Of a DNA stretch of 64,000 bases, positions 34,241 through 46,957 are shown piece by piece. The stretch covers positions 64,170,637-64,234,636 of the forward strand of contig CM051032.1 in assembly GCA_027627225.1 (NCBI GenBank), read 5' to 3'. Every line of letters starts with the position of its first letter. Within the stretch, counting starts at the first letter, position 1. This DNA comes from Congeria kusceri. Lineage: Eukaryota > Mollusca > Bivalvia > Myida > Dreissenidae. Under the pieces are notes generated by a model. It ran no database searches and had not been told where the DNA came from. It was given only the letters and a program-made list of their open reading frames with translations. The position numbers were made by a program, and so were the translations under genes.

Positions 34241-36400
34241 GTATTGGTCCACCATAAAATGTCTTATCATTATCTGTTAATGGAGAAGATAATTTTTGTT
34301 TAAGGAATACATTATAGACGCTTGTGATATTTTGGCTGGGTATATCACAACGATTTTCATTATAATCTTTAATACTGGTAATTTCCCTGGACCAAAAGAA
34401 TTATAATCCCCCTACATAAGAAGGGTGACAAATCAGACGTTAGTAATTATAGAGGTATCACATTGTTAAGCAATTTTGCAAAGTTATTTACATGTGTACT
34501 AAACCAAAGAATATCAATATGGTGCGAAAGTAATGATGTTATTTCTGACGCTCAGTTTGGTTTTAGAAAAGGCAGATCAACTATAGATGCAGTTTTTATC
34601 CTTCATCCAGTTATTCAAAAATATGTAAATATGAATAAAAGTTTGTATAGCTGTTTTATTGATATGGAACGTTGCTTCGATTCTATATATTTAAACGCAC
34701 TATGGTTGAAGTTTTACAAGTCCAATTTGGATGGTCAATGTTACGTATTATACGCAGCATGTATCAATCTGTCAAATCATGTGTAAAACATTGTAATACC
34801 TATTCAAATTACTTTAATATAGCAGTAGGTTTAAGACAGGGGGAGATAATGTCACCGATACTATTTTCACTTTTCGTAGATGATTTAGAAATGTTTCTGC
34901 AAAATAGACTAAGTGCTGGAATTAATCTACAATATATATGTTTGATTTTATTGCTTTTTGCAGATGACATGGTTGTTATTGGTGAAACGCCTGAAGGTTT
35001 ACAAATGTCTTTAAATTGTCTATATGACTACTGTAGTAAATGGGGCTTATAAGTCAATATAGCAAAAACCAAAATTGTTGTTTTCCATAAACAAGAAGGC
35101 ACAAAACGTAATGAGAAGTGGATATATGGAAATGAATACCTAGACACGGTTAACGATTTTATCTACCTAGGTGTAACACTGAATTATACTGGAAATTTTA
35201 ATCTTAATACTAATACTTTACGTGGTAAAGGTTTAAAGGCACTAAACACATTGTTATCAAATTTGAAAACATATGATGTAAACCAAAGTTAGCTTTGCAG
35301 TTATTTGATGCTTTTGTTTCGCCAATTATTACATACTCATGCGAAATATGGGGTTTCTCTAAGTCTAGCCAGTTAGAAAAATTACACCTAAAATTCTGCA
35401 AGGCTATTCTTGGTGTCAGAAAATCAACTTCAAATGTTGCCTTATACGGCGAACTTGGTAGATGCCCGTTATATGTTAGCAGATATGTACGCATTATCAA
35501 ATATTGGTTTAAACTTATTAAAAGTGACAATATAATACTGCGATCAATCATGGAAGATAGTCTGACTGATTTCAATAATAACAAGATAATTGGTTTGGAA
35601 AGGTTAAGGACCTACTTTCTAGATAAGGATTTAATTATGTTTGGGCTGATAACTCACAAATCAATGAAAGAAATGTTTTGTCTTTGTTTAAGATGAATTC
35701 TACATCCTGTTGAAATGTACTACATTCGTTCAAATAAGAGAAAAATATATTAAAAATTATTACAGAATCAGGCCTAGTATGTTTAAACTCACGGAATTGC
35801 TAAATACACAGAATAAAAGTGAAATGTTTAGGTTAAGCAAATACATATCAGAGGCATTAAGTATTCGCCAAAATATTATGATGAATGAACAATTAATAAT
35901 AGATGATTGTATATATGTGCATATTGATGTATATATTTAAACATATTCTATACCACTACTGCTTAATAAATATGATATTCATGTTGTTATTGTTATATAA
36001 TTGTTGTTTACTCCAATGGACATAAAAAAAACAGTTCCATTTTAACTAGATGTACTATTCTTATGTGTGAAAATGCAAGTTTCATTTTTATCTTGTCAAG
36101 ATCATCCTGTTCTAGAAATATTAAAATAAATGATCACTTACTATAATGTACAATATATAATGTATTATTGTTAAACACTAGAAACTGTAAAGTTTATGTG
36201 TATTAAAATTCTGTTCTGTTCTGTTCTGTTATCTTTTCTCTCAGCTGATTGAACTATGAGTAAGTGCACTACTGGTATTTTCTCTTCAGCCGTGTATTGA
36301 TATCAGCTGATAATGGTCGCCACACTGCGTCCACATTGTTACCACAGCAGGGTGCCAAAACACAGGGATACAGATGGGGGGGGGATTGGGGGGTCACATA
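34241..36400. repeat. Palindromic repeat split by LINE insertion
   Basis: The left piece (34241-34276, gtattggtccaccataaaat and following) and right piece (36231-about 36400, tctctcagctgattg ... ggtgccaaaacacaggg) together match the uninterrupted copy at 51605-51800 in gene B intron 4. The material between them is the LINE. The right piece ends in a G run at 36377-36397. Confidence 0.7.
34277..36230 (+). mobile_element. 5'-truncated non-LTR retrotransposon with RT
   Basis: Reverse transcriptase motifs in order: IIPLHKKGDKSDVSNYRGI, AQFGFRKGRSTIDAVF, CFIDMERCFDS, GLRQGEIMSPILFSLFVDDL and the catalytic LLFADDMVVIG (FADD), then the thumb and C-terminal part with LGVRKSTSNVALYGELG. The frame shifts near 34738, a TAA falls near 35050, and it shifts again near 35280, so it is inactive. 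No endonuclease domain or ORF1 is present, fitting 5' truncation. It ends with about four ttctg repeats (36209-36230), a simple-repeat 3' tail. The LINE clade is not assigned. Confidence 0.85.
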
Positions 36401-39040
36401 AAGAAGCATTAAACAAAGCTTTTAACTGGCACGTATATAATTCCGTATGCATTTGATAATTAGCTTGAACAATATTTGTTCGTTACTGACAAATACTGTG
36501 TTATTAATATGTCATATACTATTGAATATGAAACCATATTATCAAGTTTTATTTGTAGAAAATTGAACTTCATTCAAACAAATCTTTACTTTTTAGCAAA
36601 GTTGCACTCACAATTCACATGCTTTTAGTTTCTTTTCTCGCCAACAGTCTTGATTATAACATGCTGGGACTTTAAAAAGTTTACATCATCGGGTCTGTAA
36701 AAGGTTTAGTGTAGTCCGAATCGGGGCTGAAAGAAACAGACTGTCCTATCACCTTATTTAATTATTCCGTCTAGATGTTGCGTATTTTCGAAACGTTTTA
36801 ATAACGACAGCAAAAATCAAAACAAAATCCGCAGTGGTACAAGTAAGATAACACATTATATGAACTTCATATAGGCATTTTACTTTTAATCCTTTGTATA
36901 ATCATCGTGAATGTTGCTTTAATATTTCTTTAAGTTTTCAGTGTGTGTTATTGTGGAGTGTTTTTTGTCGAAGTATTCACGGCTAATGTATACTGTCTTT
37001 GAATAGTATATACTAAATCGCAAATTTATCTCAGAATTTAGCACAAGGTATATTTGGTTGTGGAGTAAAAAACATCGCTTTATTTGGTTGTGGAGTAAAA
37101 AACATCGCTTTTATTATGTTCAGTTATTTATTAAAAAGTTTAAAGATATGTATATGCAATTTTATAATTGCAATGCAAATTAAACCAATAGATCATGTTG
37201 ATATGGCCCATTGATTTTACTCTGAATAGAATAGTATGTAATAAAAGATAGTCACAGCATAATAATATTGTAAAGTTTACCTCTGTCGCTTTGTCAATGG
37301 ATGCAATAAACAGTGTTTCTTCAAATTATTTCTTATGCTTCTTCTTATAAGCGTTTGCTTAAAGGATTTGCTGTAGATGTCACCCAACACCTCAATCTTT
37401 TGCAATGCACGATCCGCAAATTTGACAATGTACGTAGCAAAGTGACTATTCATTTCAAGATGTGTAAGTCTCTATATAGTATGTATACACGACTTTAAAC
37501 TAATTTGCGTGTACATAAAAAATACGGTTATATGAGATATCATATCGTATAAATTGTAACCTGTTGCAAAGCTGACAACCAAGATACGAGTGTTTTTCGA
37601 GCAACTATAACAAAACCTGTCTATGAAATATAATTATATGGTTGCAACCGATCAAAACAACCAACACATTATAAATACGGCCATTTTATTGAGCGGACGT
37701 TCTCTTTATAGGCTATTCGCGTCCTCTCTTTCACAAACTATCACAAGTGTGTTGCAATATCAAACATTAATTTGTGACAGTGACGTGTTCTTATAAATAT
37801 CATCTATTTATAACGCTGTTATAGCCGTTGGTAATTTGTCCTCTTGCATTAAATACCATTTTTCATTTTCAATGTCGCATTATGTAATACTATTGCATTA
37901 CTATATTAGAAAATATATTTTTAAACATACTGATGCGCCGGAACTATACAATTAATAGTTTTCACTTCAATATTATGTAAAGATTTTTTTTTTAGTTATA
38001 TTACATGCACATGATAAAATGGACTTAATTAATTGCAGTTTTGATTGCTTTACATACTTAAAGGTGAAGGAGATATTTGTAAACAGAAGTTTCCAACTTT
38101 GCATAAAAAGTTATGTTCTTCGTGTTTACTACGGATTCCTGTTTCTGCCATATACATTTTGCTATATACATGCAACGTTCAAAATCTGCAGAAAATGATA
38201 ACCAAAATGTAGCTTCGTCACACCGTCGCATGATCGCTTTTAACACATAGCCGCATCGTTGAAGCGTCGCCCCCTCTCCCCCCGACTATATGTACGAGAT
38301 GTGGTGGTCTCTCGACACATTTTTTTCTCTGCGCTACGCCTGGATTGGTTATGGGATTAGGCTGCGAGGTTAGTCACGATTATTTTGGCTCTCACACTTT
38401 TTGTCATTTTAACTGGTCTCATACACATTGATTAATTAAATGTATAACCACTGAATAAAGCACATCGTTTTCTATCAAGGTTTGATAAAATGTGGTGGAT
38501 TGTTATCGATATCACCCTTTTTCTAACAAATTTACTAAATGTGCAATCTGAAATTGTATATATCAATAGTAGCCATTGCTGTGTATATTACTGTGTATAA
38601 ATTTCCACGCCTCATTGGCGACACATTTATCCTATCTATTGTGTGACTTGGATAATCCACCCGGAGTACAGTTGAGCGGCTAACGGTTCTTGCTTTCAAG
38701 GTCATGTAATTTTCTTTTCGGCAATTTCTTTTCTGTAGTACCATTGGATTTAATAAGAGTAGACAGAGGTTAACAATTACTATATCAGTCATTGAATGTA
38801 TTATGTGAGTTCAATTTATACATGGTTAATGTAGATATATCCCTGCTTCTTTCGTGTTGCATATATATAATTGAATTCACATAACCATCACCATAAAGAC
38901 GCTCAAATTTACCAGTTGCTATTAAACGGAGAGCTAAAGTATACGAGGCTGCCTAGCTAGATTTAGCACTTTAAGTTAGATAGATAAAACATTCTAGATT
39001 TTCGCTGAAACTAATAACACCTAATACTAGTACTATAAAT
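36401..39040. other. No gene seen; one 30 bp duplication
   Basis: AT-rich sequence. Besides the perfect duplication at 37051-37110 I find no repeat, exon or RNA gene. Short open frames have no domain features. Confidence 0.45.
37051..37110. repeat. Perfect 30 bp tandem duplication
   Basis: tatttggttgtggagtaaaa plus aacatcgctt occurs twice in exact tandem with no mismatch, so it is recent or an assembly artefact. Confidence 0.95.
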
Positions 39041-39049
39041 CAAACTAGT

Positions 39050-42000
39050 TTGAAGTGTACATCTTGGTTCGTTTGTCTGTGGTTTGTGCCTAGTATTTTG
39101 CAGGTCTGGCGACAATGGCCTCCAAGGAACCTGCTACGCCGCAGCTTTCATTCGCGAAGGACAGTTAAGGTCTATGATATTGATCAGAGACTCCGCATTG
39201 CTGTGACAAATAGCCGAAAGGTACAGCGCTCAACCGAGTTCCTAAGTACATGATATGACACGCTCAACACCCAGCAACGTCACCACCAGAAGGGCATTGA
39301 TGAACAGGCTAAAACAATTAATAATATGTCTTGTGAAAACGAAACATTGAAAAGGTCAATTAGCGATATCAAAAATCTTCATGACAAGCTTAAGGCCCCA
39401 CTCATTGACAGTAAATGCAGGAAAATGAGAGATAACTTGTTTACGAACACTGACGAAGTGATACAAACGAGCAGAACGGTTGCACAGTACGAGGAAACAT
39501 ATCAAAGTTTCTGTCATTAAAACTGAATTTACATAACATCAAATTTGAACGTGTACACAGAGTCCCCACGCGACGGCACTCAACGCAAGCCACCCCTCGT
39601 CCTATAGTTGCGAAATTTTCCTTTTTTAAGGACAGAGAAGAAGTTCGTCGGTCCGGATATTTGTTAAGAGGAACACGCTGCGGCATTAATGAGCAGTTCC
39701 CGGAAGAAATCGAACAGAAACGTCGTGAATTGTATCCTTTTATGCGACACTTCCGGGCTCAGAATAAGCGGACCGTACTAGTGCGCGACAGGTTGTTCGT
39801 CGACGGTAGGAAAGTAAGAGCCGGGGAGGTCGATATGACACATGAGCAGAGGTTACACCGTGGGCCCCCAACCGGAGGCTCGGGTGGTGGACGTGGATGC
39901 GGAAGGCAACCGCAACAGTGATGGACCCCACACCGGTCGGTGGAGCTCAAAAGTTAGGACACGACCAGACACCCCGTGCCGGAAATGTCACTGAATCCAC
40001 GAACCTTTAGGGGGGTCGTGGTGGTCTCACATAGTTTTGCCTTAATGTTTGTGGCTTAAAGTCAAAACTGAACATTCCGGAATGTATAAATATTTTGAAA
40101 TCTGTTGATACGTTTTAATGTTTTGAAACACATTGTGATGACTTTGATCTAGTTAACATCGACAATTACAATTCTTTTCTTTAAAATCGTTCTAAAAAAA
40201 CATAAAAAAATCCGGTGGTATTGCAACGTTTATAAGGAAAGATATTTTACAGTTTTTCTCTATAATCACAAATAAATGTGAGTATATACAGTGGTTCCAA
40301 ATATATTTAAAAAAAATTAATACTGATGAAGATGATATATTCGGTGCGGTGTACCACCCGACGGTTCAAAATACTTTAATCAAAATCTACTAGTTAGCTT
40401 TTATGCCGAAATAGAAGAATTTAATTCGAATAATAAGTATGCTATTTTACTTGGAGAATTTAATGCCAGAACGTCTAATATCCCAGATATCGCAGAAGTA
40501 GATCAAAGCTTGATTTTTTAATGTAGACACGTCTGCTATTTTTGATACTAATTTGCACGATATGCTTAAAAATAATAATATGTGTTTAAGCTTTGTTCTC
40601 AAGATAGCCAAATAGATCGTTTGGGTAGATTGTTAACTGAGTGAATTAAGTCGGGCTTACGATTTTGTTATACTAAATGGTAGGTCATTCTCGGATAAAA
40701 TTGGTCATTTTACATGTAAAGATACGGCAGTTATCGACTATGTTTTATCATCATGCGAGGCTATATTTTTATTTAAAGATTTTAGTGAGTGAATTTTTTT
40801 CGTTTATTATCAAATGTCCATTGTTGTTTGAATTTTTAACTAAATACAGAGTATTGTAATTTAAACTAAAATATCGCTGCAAGTGAGAAAATACGAAAAT
40901 GGGAAACTAGTAAGAAACAGGATTTTATTAGTAACATCAATATGTCTACTATTGAGGATGCGTTACAGAGACTGTGTGTTATTGATTCGGAAATTAATCA
41001 GACTTGTATAAATGAGTTAACCCTAATATATTTCCTGATTTTTTTTTCTCCCAAAACTGAATGCTAGTAACAAAAATGCTAATGAACATGTTGATGCTGA
41101 TTTTCCAAATGTAAATGTAAAGATAGTCTTAATAACGAAATTACTGTAGATGAAATAAAACAGGGTTTAAACAAATTAAAGTCCGGAAAAGACAGTGGCC
41201 TGGATAACGTCTCAAATGAATATATTATAGCATCTAGCTACATATTGATGCCATTGTATTATGAATTATTTAACACAGTATTTGACACTGGATTAAAACC
41301 TGAATCGTGGCTTATCGGCTCAATTGTGCCAATTTTTAAAAATAAAGGGCAAAAGATGATCCCCAAAACTATAGGCCTATAACTATTTTGAGCTGTGTTG
41401 GCAAATTATTTAAGGCAGTCTTAAATAATAGATTGTCTGAATAATTAGAAAATAATAATTTGTTAAACATTAACAAAGCTGGTTTAAGGAAAAAACACTA
41501 CTGTTGACCACATGTTTGTTTTGCACAATTTAGCTGAAATCTGTAATCGTAGAAATAAGAAATTATACTGTTGTTTTATGGACTTCCAGAAGGACTTTGA
41601 CTCTGTATGGAGATCTGGTCTCTGAGGTAAGCTTATGTGTAGATGGAAAAATGTTACGCATCATAAAAATATGTATAGTGGCATAAAATCATGCATTTTT
41701 GTTAAAAAGAAGTTGTCAAATTTTTTCCCCTGCGTAAGAGGTTTGCGTCAAGGTGAAAACCTCTCGCCGATTCGTTTTTGTTTATTTTTGAACGATTCGG
41801 AACACTATTCGATGGAACATAATAATATTAGTGTAAATATTTCAGATGAACACTTAGACATGTATTTAAAATTAATAGTTATATTATACGCGGATGATAC
41901 AGTTGAATTTTCACATTCAGAAGAAGAACTCGCATCTGTATTACATACTTGTAACGATTATTGTACACTGTGGAAATTAGTCATTAATTTTGATAAAACT

Positions 42001-42920
42001 TAGGTTATGGATTTTGGTGATCGATTTCGTAGAAACAGAAATATTGTTGTTAATAATCATCAGATTGAAGTTGTAGACACATTTAAATACCTTTATGTTT
42101 TGTTTTGTTTTAAATAGAAATTTTGCAACAGCTAAAAAGCATATTGTAGAATCGCTAGAAAAGGTTTATTTAGTCTATATAGAAAGATAAGATTTATCTA
42201 TTGACTGTTGTTAGTTAAAATGGAAAAATGCCTTAAAGACCTGTATATGCAAAGCTGGCATAGTAGCGTTTTTGAATCAAGTAAATGTCTTAATTATCGT
42301 ACATACAAAACTGAACATAAATATGAACACTATTTTGACATGCTATCACCATACTATGTACAAACAATTGTTAATTTTAGAATGTGTAATAACCACCTAC
42401 CTATCGGAAACCTTAGATGGTCTAATATAGAACGTAGTGACAGAACATGTAATGTATGTAATGCTGGAGAAGTTGGTGACAAAATCCATTATTTATTTAA
42501 GTGTACTTTCTTTAACCAATTACGCAAAAAACTAATCCCTGAAAAAACATACGAAACACTAATTGTGTAAGTTTTGACTCTTTGATTCATTGATGAATGA
42601 AAAGCATGAACATATTCTCTTTAATCTAGGCAAGTTTTTAAATGCCGTTCTGAAGAGAGTAAAATAACCACCCGACAGGCAACATATTTTTGCTATTATT
42701 TTTACTAACCTCTTAGTTGAAATAGTATATCTCTATGTACCTCTATCCATGTTTACTATATATTAAGTTATATAGTACATTTTCTTCAAAATGTATTATG
42801 TACACTCGCAGCCTGATCAATATGTAATTTATTATTTTATTATTATACCTCGTTTGGCATTTGTATATGCGTTGAGTGTAATAACAAACTTGTAAACTTG
42901 ACATTATATAATTTATGTTT
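39050..42920 (+). mobile_element. Decayed LINE with L1-like ORF1 and RT ORF2
   Basis: ORF1 remains: a coiled-coil-like stretch (39326-39520), then FERVHRVPTRR, RPIVAKFSFFKDRE and a C-terminal part with INEQFPEEIEQKRRELYP and VRDRLFVDG (39540-39920), resembling L1/Tx1-type ORF1 RNA-binding proteins. ORF2 begins near 40035 with an endonuclease-like LNVCGLKSKLNIPE and is very degraded to 41140. RT follows: EIKQGLNKLKSGKDSGLDNV, GLRQGENLSPIRF and ILYADDTVEFS (YADD) near 41890. After an internal deletion near 42110-42200 a C-terminal knuckle (CNVCN ... HYLFKC) survives. Many stops and shifts; inactive. Confidence 0.85.
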
Positions 42921-43079
42921 TTATTTTATAAACATTTATTGTCTATATAAGATTAAGAAACCGACATATTCTATATCGGACTTCGTATGCCACCCTTTTT
43001 GTTTGCATGCAGGGTAAATAGCTTTTGCATGTGACCGGTGTCAGTCACAAACACTACCCGGCTATATCATCAATGATTT

Positions 43080-43430
43080 TTTTTCCTACCAGCAATTAAT
43101 CAGGGGGCGGCGATTTGAAAATGTGATGATGCGACAACGCAACATTTTAGCTTCATTTTCTTGGAAACATGGGAAAACTACGGTGGACGCTGCGATGGCG
43201 TGATGAATTTAACGTCGCGTTATCGCCCCTTTGCTGTGTATCGTCTTAGGGTCGCGTTCTCGTACCGTCGCATCTTATTCTCGCACCGTCGCATCTTATT
43301 CTCGCACCGTCGCAACGTGTCTTTGCCAAGTCGCATCAAAATTTCGCTAAGTCGCACCGTTCTTGTTTGTCGTTCTTGCGATGTCCTTAACAGAATACTG
43401 TTAAGAGACACGAACTTTAAATGTTATAAT
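43080..43430. repeat. CG-rich repeat of TCGCACCGTCGCA motifs
   Basis: Tandem and scattered copies of ttctcgcaccgtcgcatc and related cgtcgc/gtcgca blocks, CG-rich against an AT-rich background. It resembles 3665-4100 in style but has a different core motif. The open frames on both strands are composition effects. Confidence 0.6.
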
Positions 43431-43952
43431 TGTTAGGGCCATAATTATCGTCTAAATATAGTGTATATATGACAATGCTGAAGTCCAAGATGCAAACTAA
43501 CAGGGCAAATCGGTAGTTTGCCGATCTTAGTGTTTCTTTCAAATCTAAAAATATTCAGCCCACTAACCGATTAACCTTTCTAATGCAAACGAATCTCTAG
43601 TCTCATTATAATATTATATTCCAACGCGCGCTTGGCTACTATTCGCCGTATTGCCGTTGACACCAATCAACACATTGTTCGTGCCGCATGAGCAACTAGT
43701 ACGATTGACATTGTAGAGAAAGGTGGTAGGTAATTTTAACCTATGTCTAAACGTGTATAATCGCACCCTTTTCTAACTACGTTAATATATTGAGAAGTTA
43801 TTATGTAAATTAAGTAAATAAAGGTACAGATTTAGTTATGTGTACGTATTTATAACTTGCGAAAATTCCAAGCCGCCTTCCTATGATTGCTGAACGTGCT
43901 AAATGTTAAAATGGCAATTACTGTTGATGTGTCTACAGTAGGGTGACAAACA

Positions 43953-44166
43953 AGGCGTGACGTGGGTAAATCGGGCTTAATGCATGTGAGGTTCGCACAG
44001 GCTAATACACATTTCGCTTTTATGGTATTTCGAGGTAGTCTCTTCTAAACATAAATCCACTGTAGGCGGAAAGTGTCGTCCCGTATTAGCCTATGCGGAT
44101 TGCACAGGCTATTCCGGGACGACTTTTTACGCACCCACATTAAGCCTGGTTTTCCCACGACACACC
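43953..44166. mobile_element. Palindromic MITE, copy 4, internally deleted
   Basis: Ends aggcgtgacgtgggtaaat and ggttttcccacgacacacc. The left arm lacks about 45 bp between tgcatgtg and the inner cacaggct block. Otherwise as the copies at 11331 and 46279. Confidence 0.85.
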
Positions 44167-44477
44167 ACAAATGTATTTGTCAAAATGGCGACGACGCGTA
44201 GCGTTGAAGTCGAACGTAGATAGTATGTCCTATTTATAGCTTTCATGTGACGGTCAAATTTGTGCATCAATGTGATATAAATAGATTAAGTTTAGGTTTA
44301 TATTTGTATCAAATTCCTGTCGTCCGTTTTGTTTACATGTATATTTGTTTATTTGTGTAAACATGGGTGGAAATGGGGCAGAATTGACCCCAGAAGTAAA
44401 AAAAAAATACTATTGTTTCATTGTATTAGGAAGGAAAGATACAACTGAAATTGCAAAATTATTGAAAAACTAGAAAT

Positions 44478-45198
44478 GTGTCCATATGACACGGATGCCC
44501 CCACATTCCGCTGGTTGTCACAAAACTCTGCTGATGTCGGAAAAAAAATGCACCAAAATACCCAGGTACACAAGTTCACATGCTGATAAATATGTGTATG
44601 AAGTTAAATCAGTCCTGCAGTTATACTTTTTGAGTTACACGCAACACAAGTCCAAAAATGTCATTTTTTGCTAAAAAAGGGGCCATAACTCCGCTGATGT
44701 CCAAAAAACTGCACCAAAATACCCAGGTGCACAAGTTCACATGCTGATTAATATTTTTATTAAGTTTCAACACTGTAACAATAATACTTTTTAAGTTACA
44801 CGCGACACAAGTCCAAAAATGTCATTTTTTTGCTAAAAAGGGGCCATAACTCCGCTGATGTCCGAAAAAACTGCACAAAAAAATACCCAAGTGCACAAGT
44901 TTACATGCTGAATAATATGCTTATAAAGTTTTATCATTCTAGCAATAATACTTTTTGAGTTACGCGCGACACAAGTCCAAGAATATATTTTTCTAAAAAA
45001 AGGGCCTTAACTCCGCTTATGTCGGAAAAAAATTCACCAAAATACCCAGGTGCACAAGCTCCGATGCAAATGAATATGCTTATAAAGTTGTATCACTCTA
45101 GCAGTTATACTGTTTGAGTTATGCGCGACACAAACAAATTTGACGGACGGACGGACAAGGGCAAATCTATATATCCCCCTGTAAAGTGGGGGCATAAA
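44478..45198. mobile_element. Core-repeat element with ATGCCCCCAC ends
   Basis: Left end gatgcccccacattccg and right end (complement) tatgcccccactttac form terminal inverted repeats. Inside are four units of ~150 bp, each with gggccataactccgctgatg, aaatacccaggtgcacaag and gagttacgcgcgacacaa segments. A gacggacggacggac run precedes the right end. Non-coding; same style as 16664-17605. Confidence 0.8.
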
Positions 45199-46278
45199 AA
45201 TTAGGACTACTATAGGTTATACAATAATTAAATGCCAGCAAAGAGGAGATGCATGAAATTTAAAACGATCGGGGAGGCCAAGTGTAATCAGTCCGAGGGA
45301 TTACCGGCAACTTGAAGAAAAGAAAAACGGGACCGAAAGGCACCGTTTAACAGCAGTTTTTTTTTTTTATCAAACTAACGACAGGACTGCGAGTTCCAAG
45401 ACAGTAAAAAGTAAATTAAAATTTCATGGATTTAGATGAGTTGTTCATAGGAAGAAGGTGAAGATTAAGACAGTGAACCGGAAGAAAAGAGTGTATTGGT
45501 GTCGAGGTAAAAGATGAAGAACTGTAAAATGTGTGGAAATATGTGATATTTTCTGATAAAGTCAAGTGTGTTTAGGCCTGGATAATCTCATTTTTGTAAG
45601 GCGAAAACCCGAAGACGGATGGAGGCCTAACCTTGTGAGCAGATGCGAACAGTGCCCAGTTAAGGTCATGATTTGAGATTGCATTTGTTTTTTACGGTGC
45701 AGGACATTGACTAAATTAGATGGTGTAATAAATGCACACAAATACATGACATTTTAGAAAGCAATATTTGGCCAGTTATTGCCCGTAATTACCCTGAAAA
45801 TAATTATTTATTCCAAAACGATAATGCATTGTTTTCCACAATTCCAAGGATAATTAAAGTTATTCGTTCGATGGGACATATTACTGAATACTTAGGTAAG
45901 AGTTTCTTATTAATTGTCCGTTGATTTTGTAAAATGCATGTTTAAAATATACATCAATTCAATCAACATGTTTTATGGCCGCCATTGTGACGAATACTTT
46001 TGTCCACCTACTGTATATCAGAAAGAAACTCCGGAGTTTCAGTTTCACGTTTAGTCCTCGAATGCGCAAACGCCGTCCGTAAAAAATCGGTCTTTGAACG
46101 AGTTTATTCGGATAACTTGTAATTGTACAGAAATATCCAAATAACGCGACCTACGACTCTGCGAGTACAAACAATTTCTTTAATAACATGCACATTTGTA
46201 TGATCAAGAAGAACTGGAAGCTAATACAAGTTGTTTCATTAATATGTAAATATAATGCCACATGCAAGAGTTATTTGA
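45199..46278. other. No gene seen
   Basis: Contains a poly-T run near 45355-45370 and otherwise unremarkable sequence. No exon or RNA gene recognised. Confidence 0.45.
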
Positions 46279-46539
46279 GGCGTGTCGTGGGAAAATCGGT
46301 CTTAATGCATGTGCGTTAAGTGTGGTCCTTATTGGCCTGTGCTGTCTGCACATTATAGCGGTAATCCAGGACGACACTTTCCGCTTTTATGGTATTTTCT
46401 GTTTCAAGGTAGTCTCTTCTAAACATAAATCCAAATTAGGCTGAAAGAGTCGCCCCGGATTAGCCTGTGCGGACTGCACAGGCTACTCCGGGACAAAACT
46501 TGACGCTCCTGCATTAAGTTCGATTTTCCCACGACACGC
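46279..46539. mobile_element. Palindromic ~260 bp MITE, copy 5
   Basis: Starts ggcgtgtcgtgggaaaatcg and ends cgattttcccacgacacgc, with the inner cctgtgcggactgcacagg hairpin well kept. It lies about 420 bp upstream of gene B exon 1. Confidence 0.85.
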
Positions 46540-46957
46540 ATCATTTCTTTGTTACATAGAGGGCCTTCAAAAATGAACTACATGTCGATGTAATGTGTAA
46601 CATTTTTAAAATATTCCCGGTGTTCTTTTGGCATTTAAACTAATCATTATTTGGGCAGACATCTTAGGAAATTATATAGACAACACTGACAACGTCATTA
46701 ACGTCGTTTTTCTTTTAAATATTTGTTCATCTTTTATCAAACGTCTTTGTTTAAATATTTTCTGTTCTCTATGTACCTTTCAGGTGAAATTTGTTCAAGA
46801 CCCATTGCACATACATTGATTCTTTAGAAATATCCGGTGTACAGATTTTGTACAGTGTAATACACTTATGGTGGCTTTTCCTTTCATTTGCAATAATAAT
46901 AAATCTGCTGCTGCATGCATGCATATTCCTGTTTATGTGTTGTCTTATTAATAAATT

